Of a stretch of DNA of 12,151 nucleotides, positions 7,082-12,151 are shown in pieces. Source of the stretch: DATBLZ01 sp036555065 (lineage in GTDB: Bacteria; Pseudomonadota; Gammaproteobacteria; Steroidobacterales; Rariloculaceae); the NCBI GenBank assembly GCA_036555065.1, contig DATBLZ010000152.1, positions 1 to 12,151 on the forward strand. The letters run 5' to 3'. Position numbers and translations under genes: made by a program. The notes under the pieces were generated by a model. It saw only the letters and a list, made by a program, of their open reading frames with translations, searched no databases and was not told the origin of the DNA. Each line of letters starts with the position of its first letter. The stretch's first letter is position 1.

Positions 7082-7450
7082 ATGGCAGACAATCGCGCCG
7101 AAGTCGACATCAACATGGACGCCGCGGCTCTGTACCGCGAGGAGACGTTTACCGATCGCCGCGTCGGCACGGTCCAGCGGCTCACGCCGATCGATCGCAG
7201 CGGGAATCCCGACTCGAGCCGTTCCGTCTTGTACGTAGGCCAGACTCAAGTTCTAACGCCGGCAGGCTCGTTGCCGCTGAGCTTCGAGATTCCGGCGCAA
7301 TCGCTCGACGAGGCCGTGCAGAAGTTCGGTGCGCAAGCGGAGGTAGCGCTCACGAGCACGATGCGCCGCCTCGAGGAACTGCGCCGCGAAGCCGCCTCGT
7401 CGATCATCGTGCCCGGCGCCGCGCCGCCCGGCGGCCTGAAGATGCGCTGA
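7082..7450 (+). CDS. Small conserved-looking cytoplasmic protein of unknown function
   Basis: I do not recognise a named family. The 122-residue product (MADNRAEVDINMDAAALYREE...) has no signal peptide or membrane segment. Its first half is rich in acidic residues and short beta-like stretches (VGTVQRLTPI, VLYVGQTQVLTP, LPLSFEIPAQ). It ends in a charged helix (LDEAVQKFGAQAEVAL ... MRRLEELRREAASSI) and a Pro/Gly tail. The sequence has the look of a conserved proteobacterial hypothetical, but this could not be checked. The frame is open far upstream; ATG 7082 is preferred because the upstream in-frame residues overlap the divergent phoX promoter area and look non-coding (ATG 7028 would add 18 residues). 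No strong Shine-Dalgarno sequence is seen. The repeat block follows directly after the stop. Confidence 0.65.
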   Translation: MADNRAEVDINMDAAALYREETFTDRRVGTVQRLTPIDRSGNPDSSRSVLYVGQTQVLTPAGSLPLSFEIPAQSLDEAVQKFGAQAEVALTSTMRRLEELRREAASSIIVPGAAPPGGLKMR

Positions 7451-7453
7451 CGG

Positions 7454-7498
7454 GGGAGCGGCTCTTTTGGGAGCAGCTTTTGTGGGAGCGGCTTTAGC
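7454..7498 (+). repeat. Three 15-bp tandem units leading into the REP palindrome
   Basis: Units beginning GGGAGCGGCTCTTTT (7454), GGGAGCAGCTTTTGT (7469) and GGGAGCGGCTTTAGC (7484) repeat with a 15-bp period. The third is also the start of the left REP arm, so the array looks like partial duplications of the REP head. It begins 3 nt after the stop of the small unknown gene. Confidence 0.75.
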
Positions 7499-7539
7499 CG
7501 CGATTTCCTACTAAGAGTCGCGACTAAAGTCGCTCCTAC
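7482..7539. repeat. REP-type palindrome pair (BIME-like)
   Basis: The left arm (7482-7503) and right arm (7518-7539) are 22-nt inverted copies with three differences, around a 14-nt centre. Each arm is itself a hairpin: GCGGCT-TT-AGCCGC on the left and GCGACT-AA-AGTCGC on the right. Two of the three differences between arms are compensatory (a G:C pair replaced by A:T). The sequence matches the style of dispersed gammaproteobacterial REP elements that are mobilised by RAYT transposases elsewhere in a genome; no RAYT gene is in this window. Confidence 0.85.
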
Positions 7540-7545
7540 GGGAGG
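7533..7545 (+). promoter_or_regulatory. fah ribosome-binding site inside a small hairpin
   Basis: The Shine-Dalgarno GGGAGG (7540-7545) lies 8 nt before the GTG start of fah. CTCC at 7533-7536, the end of the REP right arm, can pair with GGAG at 7541-7544 around a UACG loop closed by C-G. This is a cUNCGg tetraloop, a very stable class. The same CTCC bases are needed for the long REP pairing with GGGAG in the left arm, so the two folds exclude each other. The site is seen; regulation is inferred. Confidence 0.5.
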
Positions 7546-7553
7546 CTCGCGCC

Positions 7554-8570
7554 GTGAAATTGGCTTCTTTGAAATCCGGCCGCGACGGCCGCCTCGTCGT
7601 CGTCGACCGCGCGCTCGAGCGCGCCGCACCCGCAACCGCGATTGCACCGACCTTGCAGGCCGCGCTTGATCGCTGGTCCGAGACCGAGCCCGAGCTCCGC
7701 GCCCTTTCGGAGGATCTCGAGGCCGGACGCATCGAGGCCATGCGTTTCGTCGAAAGCGATTGCGCGGCGCCGCTGCCGCGTGCGTATCAATGGATCGACG
7801 GCTCGGCGTACGTCAACCACGTCGAGCTCCTGCGCCAGTCGCACGGCGCGACGCTGCCGGCGTCGTTCTGGACGGAGCCGCTGCTCTACCAAGGCGGGTC
7901 GGACGACCTTTGCGCGCCGCACGATCCCATTCGATTCTTGGCGGACGACACGGGCATCGATTTCGAGGCCGAGGTCGCTGTCGTCACCGACGACGTCCCC
8001 ATGGGCACCGGCGCCGTCGAAGCCGCAGGGCACATCAAGCTCTACGTGCTCGCAAACGACGTGAGCCTGCGACGGCTGATTCCGCCCGAGCTCGCCAAGG
8101 GCTTCGGCTTCTTCGTCGGCAAGCCCGCAACCTCGTTCGCGCCCGTCGCCGTCACGCCGGACGAGCTTCGCTCGAGCTTGCGCGGCGACGCGATCGCCCT
8201 GCCCTTGCGCGTCGACGTCAATGGCGCGCCGTTCGGCCGCGCGCGTCCGGAGATCGACCGCGTCTTCTCGTTTGCCGACCTCATCGCCTTCGCGACACAG
8301 ACGCGGAACTTGGGCGCGGGTACGATCGTCGGCGGCGGCACGGTCTCGAACAAGCTCGACGGCGGGCCGGGGCTGCCGATCGCCGAAGGCGGGGTCGGAT
8401 ACTCATGTATCGCTGAGCAACGCGCCGTCGAGAAGATCCGGCACGGCGCGGCGCGCACGGAATTCCTGCGGTTCGGCGATCGCGTCAGCATCGAGATGAT
8501 CGACCTCGATGGCACCTCGGTGTTCGGACGCATCGACCAGGTCGTGCAGCCGGTGGGGTCACACGATTGA
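7554..8570 (+). CDS. fahA: Fumarylacetoacetate hydrolase family protein
   Basis: This 338-residue protein of the long bacterial FahA type is expected to cleave fumarylacetoacetate to fumarate and acetoacetate, the last step of tyrosine/homogentisate breakdown, in the cytoplasm. The metal ligands of the family are visible: FEAE (Glu138 and Glu140) and NDVS (Asp169). Also visible are the catalytic-region Lys190 in VGKPATSFAP, TDDVPMG (145-151) and GAGTIVGGGTVSN (255-266). GTG 7554 follows GGGAGG at 8 nt. No other tyrosine-catabolic gene (hppD, hmgA, maiA) is in the window, so a different beta-diketone substrate remains possible. The gene is bracketed by two repeats: its RBS touches the REP palindrome, and its last codons and TGA stop lie inside the left arm of a 124-bp inverted repeat. 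Its final residues, GSHD, may therefore derive from that repeat. Confidence 0.9.
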   Translation: MKLASLKSGRDGRLVVVDRALERAAPATAIAPTLQAALDRWSETEPELRALSEDLEAGRIEAMRFVESDCAAPLPRAYQWIDGSAYVNHVELLRQSHGATLPASFWTEPLLYQGGSDDLCAPHDPIRFLADDTGIDFEAEVAVVTDDVPMGTGAVEAAGHIKLYVLANDVSLRRLIPPELAKGFGFFVGKPATSFAPVAVTPDELRSSLRGDAIALPLRVDVNGAPFGRARPEIDRVFSFADLIAFATQTRNLGAGTIVGGGTVSNKLDGGPGLPIAEGGVGYSCIAEQRAVEKIRHGAARTEFLRFGDRVSIEMIDLDGTSVFGRIDQVVQPVGSHD

Positions 8571-8596
8571 CTCGAATAGGGTCTCTCCAGGGCCGT

Positions 8597-8614
8597 CGCG
8601 CGCAGGGACGCGCG
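8597..8614 (+). repeat. Inner hairpin A of the 124-bp element
   Basis: CGCGCG (8597-8602) can pair with CGCGCG (8609-8614) around CAGGGA. With the neighbouring inner hairpin and the outer helix it would give a three-way junction. Alternating CG pairs easily by chance, so this is a weak call. Confidence 0.45.
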
Positions 8615-8625
8615 CGCCGGAGCCC

Positions 8626-8652
8626 CCAGGGACGGGTTCACGGCGTCCCTGG
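8626..8652 (+). repeat. Inner hairpin B of the 124-bp element
   Basis: CCAGGGACG (8626-8634) and CGTCCCTGG (8644-8652) are perfect 9-bp complements around a 9-nt loop. Bases 8647-8652 are shared with the inner end of the outer 35-bp helix, so the innermost six pairs of the two helices compete. Confidence 0.7.
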
Positions 8653-8699
8653 AGAGGCCCTATTCGAGGCAGTCGTGTGACGATACGCTAGCGATCACC

Positions 8700-9314
8700 A
8701 TGGACGAAGCGACCGAAGACAAGCTCGCGATCACCGAGGTCGTCAACAACTGGGTGCTGTGGAGCGATTCCGGAGACTGGGAACGCTTCGCGACCGTTTG
8801 GCATGACGACGGGTGGATGACGGCGACCTGGTTCCAAGGTCCGGCGAAAGAATTCATCAAAGCGCGGCGCGCCGGTTTCGAGCGCGGCGTCAGCATCATC
8901 CACCTGCTCGGCGGAACGGTCTGCGATATACGCGGTGACCGCGCGATCGCGCAGACGAAGATGACGATCAATCAACGCGCGTCCGTCGACAACGTCGTCG
9001 TCGATGCCGTGTGCACGGGCCGCTTCTACGATTTCTTCGCCAAACGCGGCGGCCGCTGGGGCATCGTGCGTCGCCAGCCCATTTATGAGAAGGACCGTTT
9101 GGACCCCGTCTCGCCCGGGACGAAGCTCGAGCTCGACCCAGCGTTGCTCGCGCGCTTCCCCGAGGGTTATCGGCACCTCGGCTACTTGCAAACGAAGGCG
9201 GGATTCAACGTGCGTCTCGGACTTCCGGGGCTCCGCGGCCCCGAGGTGCAGACGCTCTACGCGGAAGGAAGAGCCTGGCTCGAGGGCTCCGCGAAAGCAG
9301 GTGAGCCCCTGTAA
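8700..9314 (+). CDS. SnoaL/NTF2-like domain protein
   Basis: This 204-residue cytoplasmic protein has no signal peptide or membrane segment. Residues 1 to about 130 look like a SnoaL-type NTF2 fold: the opening EDKLAITEVVNNWVLWSDSGDWERFATVWHDDG is the usual first helix and turn (here given as two parts, EDKLAITEVVNNW and SGDWERFATVWHDDG), followed by GGTVCDIRGDRAIAQTKM and GRFYDFFAKRGGRWGIVRRQPIYEKD. The C-terminal portion (FPEGYRHLGYLQ, LPGLRGPEVQTLYAEGRAWLEG) is a recognisable extension in a subset of NTF2-like proteins. Known relatives range from polyketide cyclases to dehydratases; no substrate can be assigned. It is not closely similar to the tandem SnoaL-like protein at 4110-4946. ATG 8700 has no strong Shine-Dalgarno sequence and lies 18 nt after the inverted repeat. 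The kinase gene begins 4 nt after its stop, indicating co-transcription. Confidence 0.82.
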   Translation: MDEATEDKLAITEVVNNWVLWSDSGDWERFATVWHDDGWMTATWFQGPAKEFIKARRAGFERGVSIIHLLGGTVCDIRGDRAIAQTKMTINQRASVDNVVVDAVCTGRFYDFFAKRGGRWGIVRRQPIYEKDRLDPVSPGTKLELDPALLARFPEGYRHLGYLQTKAGFNVRLGLPGLRGPEVQTLYAEGRAWLEGSAKAGEPL

Positions 9315-9318
9315 GCAT

Positions 9319-12033
9319 ATGCCACTCTCGCCAGGAACTCGCTTCGGTCACTACGAAATCGCGGCGCTGATCGGTGTCGGCGGGATGGGCGAGGTCTATC
9401 GCGCCGGCGACACGAACCTCAAACGAGACGTCGCGATCAAGATGCTTCCCCACTCCTTGGCGACCGACGCGGTCCGACTCGCGCGCCTTCAACGCGAGGC
9501 GGAAATGCTCGCGGCTCTCAACCACCACAACATCGCTCACGTCTATGGGCTCGAGCGTGCCGACGCTATGACCGGCCTGGTCATGGAGCTCGTCGAGGGG
9601 CCGACGTTGGCAGAACGTATTACGCACGGTCCGCTGCCGCTCGAGGAAGCGCTGTCGATCGCACGACAAATCGCGGACGGGCTCGAGGCCGCGCATCAAC
9701 GCGCGATCGTGCATCGCGATTTGAAGCCCGCGAATATCAAGCTGAGCGCGGACGGTACCGTCAAAGTCCTCGACTTCGGCATCGCCAAGGCGCTTCAACC
9801 CCCGCTCGTTGCGAGCGGCCCGGAGCCCATCGTCGAGAACACTCCGTCGCTGACGCAGATGGGGATGATTCTCGGCACAGCCGCGTACATGAGCCCAGAG
9901 CAAGCCCGCGGGAAGACGGTCGACAAACGCACGGACATCTGGGCGTTCGCGTGCGTCGTCTACGAGATGCTCACAGGACAGCCCGCTTTCGCGGGCGAGG
10001 ACGCGACAGTAACGATCGGGCGCGTGCTCGAGCGCGAGGTCGACATGGGCGCGCTACCCAAAAACGTTCCGACCGCCGTGCGGCAGACGCTCAAAGCGTG
10101 CTTGCAGAAGGATCCGAAGAAGCGCGTCCGCGACATCGGCGACGTGAAGCTGGCGCTCGAGGGAGCGTTCGAGACAAGAGTCGAAAGCGCGCCCCGGCGC
10201 GCCGCTTGGCGGCATCGGATATCGCTTGCGGCCGCGTTCGTGGCCGGGATCGTCGTCTTGGCGCTCGCGGCATGGCAGATCTGGCCGGCTCCTGAGCTAC
10301 GGGCAGTCACGCGGCTTTCGGTGCCGATCGACATCACGGAGCGGTTCGTGTCGATCTCGCGCGACGGCTCGCGCATCGCCTACCGCGCAGGGGCGGATCG
10401 GTCCATCTATGTTCGCGATCTCGGCGAGTTCGACGCGCGCCGGATTCCAGGTACCGCCGGCGCGGCGATCGATCTTCCTCCGTGCTTTTCTCCCGACGGC
10501 GCGTGGATCGCGTTCTTCGCCGTCGGCCAGCAGTTGAAAAAAGTGTCTCTCGCCGGCGGAGCCGCGCTCGTGGTCGCGCAAGCAGTCCGCGCTGCCAACG
10601 TCTGCGATTGGGGCGAGGACGGCTACCTCTATTTCACCACCAACTCCGGGGTCATGCGCGCGCCCGAGGCGGGGGGCCCGGCCGAGCTCGTCGCAGCTCC
10701 GAACGCCGAGCGCAATGAGGTTTCGTTCCAGTCGCCGCACTTGTTGCCTGCGGGCGAGCGGCTGCTCTATAGCGTCTACGGCACCGAAGGTACCAACACG
10801 GCCCGCATCGATGTTCTCGATCTCAGGACACACGAGCGTAAGACGGTGCTGGCTGGCGTCGGTGTGGCGACGTACGTTCCGGCGCGCAGCGACGCGAGGC
10901 GCGGCTATTTGGTTTATGGGTCCGGCGGAACGCTGTTCGCGGCGCCGTTCGATCCCGTCCGCCTGGAGGCAGGCGCCGCGCGACCGGTCGCAAGCGACGT
11001 TCTCGGACTGGGTGCTTTCTCCAGCGGTGTCGTCTCCGAGTCCGGGACGTTGGCTTATCTGTCGGCCGCAAGTCTCGACGCCGTCGACGCAGGCGCGACT
11101 CTGATCGCCATAGATCGCGACGGAGCGGAGCGGGTCGTGTCGGCGCAGTCGCAGCTGTATGGCGAGGTGTCGATCTCGCCGGACGGGACGCGCGCGGTCC
11201 TTACGGTCCAAGATCCGCAGACGTCGAGCGTCATAGACCTTTGGATCTACGAGCTCGACGGTGACCGGATGAGCCGGCTCACACTTGATGATGCGAACTA
11301 CTCGGCGATCTGGACGGCCGATAACCGACGCTTGGTCTACATGCACACCCGGACCTCGTTCGCCGGCGCGCCTGGAATTAGGGAGCTGCGCTCAGTGCCG
11401 GCCGACGACAGCGTCCCGCCGTCCACCATCGAGGGCTCGACTGACTGGATGCGCGGAATCTCCCTTCCAACCTCGCTGTCCCCCAACGGCGAAACCCTGC
11501 TCGTTGTTAACGACGACCTGGCCGCGCCCGACATACTCGCCTTCGAGCTCGACAGCGGCTTGGATCCGAAGGCGATCGGCGCGCCGCGCGACTTCCTCGT
11601 GACGAGCTTCCGCGAGCGTGGTGCTGTGTTTTCACCCGACGGCAGTCTCGTCGCCTACACATCGGACCAGTCGGGCGACGACGAAGTCTATGTCGTGCCA
11701 TATCCCGGCCCTGGTGGGCGCTTGCTGGTCTCGCGAGGAGGTGGGACGCTGCCGCGCTGGAGCTCGAACGGCCGAGAGCTCTTCTACGTGAGCGGCGGCA
11801 ATCTCATGAGCGTGGGCATTGAGACGGCGCCGAGGTTGCAGGCGTCGACGCCGCGTGTGCTGTTCGCGATCCCGCCGTTGGCCTCCTACGGAGGACTTCC
11901 GTACGACGTGTCACCGGACGGTACGCGCTTCCTGATGCTGAAGGCCGGAACACGCTCGCAACAAGTCGAGCTGCGCGTGGTCGTCAACTGGATCGACGAG
12001 CTCGAGCGCACAGGGCGCGCAGCGCAGCAGTGA
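9319..12033 (+). CDS. Membrane Ser/Thr protein kinase with TolB-like beta-propeller
   Basis: This is a 904-residue bacterial Hanks-type kinase. The cytoplasmic kinase domain (about 12-275) has all core motifs: glycine loop GVGGMGEVY (19-27), VAIK with Lys41, HRDLKPANIKL (132-142), DFG (152-154) and GTAAYMSPEQARG, so it should be active. One membrane helix at about 301-322 leads to a large C-terminal region with repeated propeller blades: SRDGSRIAY, FSPDGAWIAFF, ISPDGTRAVL, LSPNGETLLV, FSPDGSLVAYTSD and VSPDGTRFLML. This TolB/WD40-like propeller would face the periplasm and probably senses or binds a ligand or protein. The frame is open far upstream, but ATG 9319 gives the standard start (LSPGTRFGHYEI) and lies 4 nt after the SnoaL-like stop, so translation may be coupled. 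The substrate is unknown. Confidence 0.93.
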   Translation: MPLSPGTRFGHYEIAALIGVGGMGEVYRAGDTNLKRDVAIKMLPHSLATDAVRLARLQREAEMLAALNHHNIAHVYGLERADAMTGLVMELVEGPTLAERITHGPLPLEEALSIARQIADGLEAAHQRAIVHRDLKPANIKLSADGTVKVLDFGIAKALQPPLVASGPEPIVENTPSLTQMGMILGTAAYMSPEQARGKTVDKRTDIWAFACVVYEMLTGQPAFAGEDATVTIGRVLEREVDMGALPKNVPTAVRQTLKACLQKDPKKRVRDIGDVKLALEGAFETRVESAPRRAAWRHRISLAAAFVAGIVVLALAAWQIWPAPELRAVTRLSVPIDITERFVSISRDGSRIAYRAGADRSIYVRDLGEFDARRIPGTAGAAIDLPPCFSPDGAWIAFFAVGQQLKKVSLAGGAALVVAQAVRAANVCDWGEDGYLYFTTNSGVMRAPEAGGPAELVAAPNAERNEVSFQSPHLLPAGERLLYSVYGTEGTNTARIDVLDLRTHERKTVLAGVGVATYVPARSDARRGYLVYGSGGTLFAAPFDPVRLEAGAARPVASDVLGLGAFSSGVVSESGTLAYLSAASLDAVDAGATLIAIDRDGAERVVSAQSQLYGEVSISPDGTRAVLTVQDPQTSSVIDLWIYELDGDRMSRLTLDDANYSAIWTADNRRLVYMHTRTSFAGAPGIRELRSVPADDSVPPSTIEGSTDWMRGISLPTSLSPNGETLLVVNDDLAAPDILAFELDSGLDPKAIGAPRDFLVTSFRERGAVFSPDGSLVAYTSDQSGDDEVYVVPYPGPGGRLLVSRGGGTLPRWSSNGRELFYVSGGNLMSVGIETAPRLQASTPRVLFAIPPLASYGGLPYDVSPDGTRFLMLKAGTRSQQVELRVVVNWIDELERTGRAAQQ

Positions 12034-12055
12034 TGCGAATCTAGCGACGTCATTC

Positions 12056-12151
12056 CTATGGCAACTCCACGAGAATGTCGGCGACGGGTTTACGTTCCTT
12101 CGTCGGCACGACCTGCGGGCGCCCATACCAGAAGAAGCCCACGATCCGCTC
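12056..12151 (-). CDS. C-terminus of probable nitroreductase-family protein (partial)
   Basis: Only the last 31 codons and the TAG stop are in the window; the 5' part lies beyond the right edge. The peptide ERIVGFFWYGRP, QVVPTKERKPVADIL, VELP resembles the C-terminal strand and tail of FMN-dependent nitroreductases (pattern IVGFxxxGxP ... RxPLxEI). The frame is exactly in phase with the edge and the gene converges on the kinase with 22 nt between stops. The family call rests on a short stretch. Confidence 0.55.
   Translation of the reverse strand, partial: ERIVGFFWYGRPQVVPTKERKPVADILVELP

Larger units (their letters stand above)
8558..8681 (+). repeat. 124-bp structured inverted repeat overlapping the fah stop
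   Basis: The 35-nt arms 8558-8592 and 8647-8681 are inverted copies with three differences (8567, 8570, 8582). Read as plus-strand RNA, two of these are U-G wobbles (8567-8672 and 8582-8657) and one is an A/G mismatch (8570/8669), so a near-continuous 35-bp helix is possible. The left arm contains the fah stop codon; the right arm ends 18 nt before the next gene. The centre is GC-rich with AGGGACG motifs. No target-site duplication and no T-run are seen. It could be a dispersed intergenic repeat, a MITE-like element or a local inverted duplication. Confidence 0.85.

Noticed and set aside
5605..7497. 630-codon plus-strand frame opposite the phoX-like gene
   Set aside because: Antisense to a clear PhoX-family protein and compositionally implausible; only the separate frame from 7082 is credible beyond it.
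7533..7546. Fourteen bases identical to a universal 16S rRNA segment
   Set aside because: No rRNA flanks it; it is explained by the REP end plus a strong Shine-Dalgarno sequence forming the same tetraloop stem, so it is not an rRNA fragment.
9004..9318. Open frame extending the kinase 105 codons upstream
   Set aside because: It overlaps the SnoaL-like gene in another frame, is Arg/Ser-rich and lacks homology features; the standard kinase N-terminus begins at ATG 9319.
10297..11346. 349-codon minus-strand frame opposite the kinase propeller
   Set aside because: Antisense shadow of repeated propeller blades with no domain signature.
1..12151. CRISPR array, tRNA/rRNA, transposase, phage or defence genes
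   Set aside because: None seen on either strand; the protein-coding content is metabolic and signalling.

Overview
The window is a GC-rich bacterial chromosome segment that is densely packed, with genes on both strands and short gaps. The gene families and the intergenic repeats suggest an environmental proteobacterium, most likely gammaproteobacterial. The pointers are a GspG-type pseudopilin, a long-type FahA, a Tat-exported PhoX and a REP palindrome of the GTRGGAGCGRCTTTAGYCGCGA type. This placement is inference from sequence style; there is no rRNA or marker gene to confirm it.

Left part (1-2864, all minus strand). Reading in the direction of transcription: proC (pyrroline-5-carboxylate reductase), a MaoC-type hydratase, an orphan GspG-like pseudopilin, and the N-terminal 332 residues of a two-pass membrane sensor with a HAMP domain that runs off the left edge. 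The proC-maoC gap (27 nt) and the pseudopilin-sensor gap (10 nt) look operonic. The 111 nt between maoC and the pseudopilin holds only a 15-bp palindrome.

Middle (2865-7081). A thiolase of the SCP-x/acetyl-CoA acetyltransferase type diverges from proC across about 70 nt carrying a perfect 8-bp inverted repeat. It converges, 6 nt apart, on a secreted protein built from two tandem NTF2/SnoaL-like domains that share about 65% identity. Upstream of that gene on the minus strand is a Tat-exported PhoX-family (DUF839) phosphatase.

Right part (7082-12033, plus strand). A small conserved-looking protein of unknown function is followed by a compact repeat block (three 15-bp tandem units running into a REP-pair palindrome). 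Next come a fumarylacetoacetate hydrolase whose ribosome-binding site abuts that palindrome, and a 124-bp inverted repeat overlapping its stop codon. A cytoplasmic SnoaL-like protein follows, then, 4 nt later, a 904-residue membrane Ser/Thr kinase with a TolB-like beta-propeller. The last 96 nt hold the C-terminus of a probable nitroreductase on the minus strand.

Functionally the window is mostly catabolic or housekeeping (proline synthesis, CoA-ester chemistry, tyrosine breakdown, phosphate scavenging) plus two signalling membrane proteins. I see no defence system, CRISPR, tRNA, rRNA, transposase or phage gene. The most unusual material is non-coding: the two structured repeat blocks on either side of fah, one bordering its ribosome-binding site and the other containing its stop codon.
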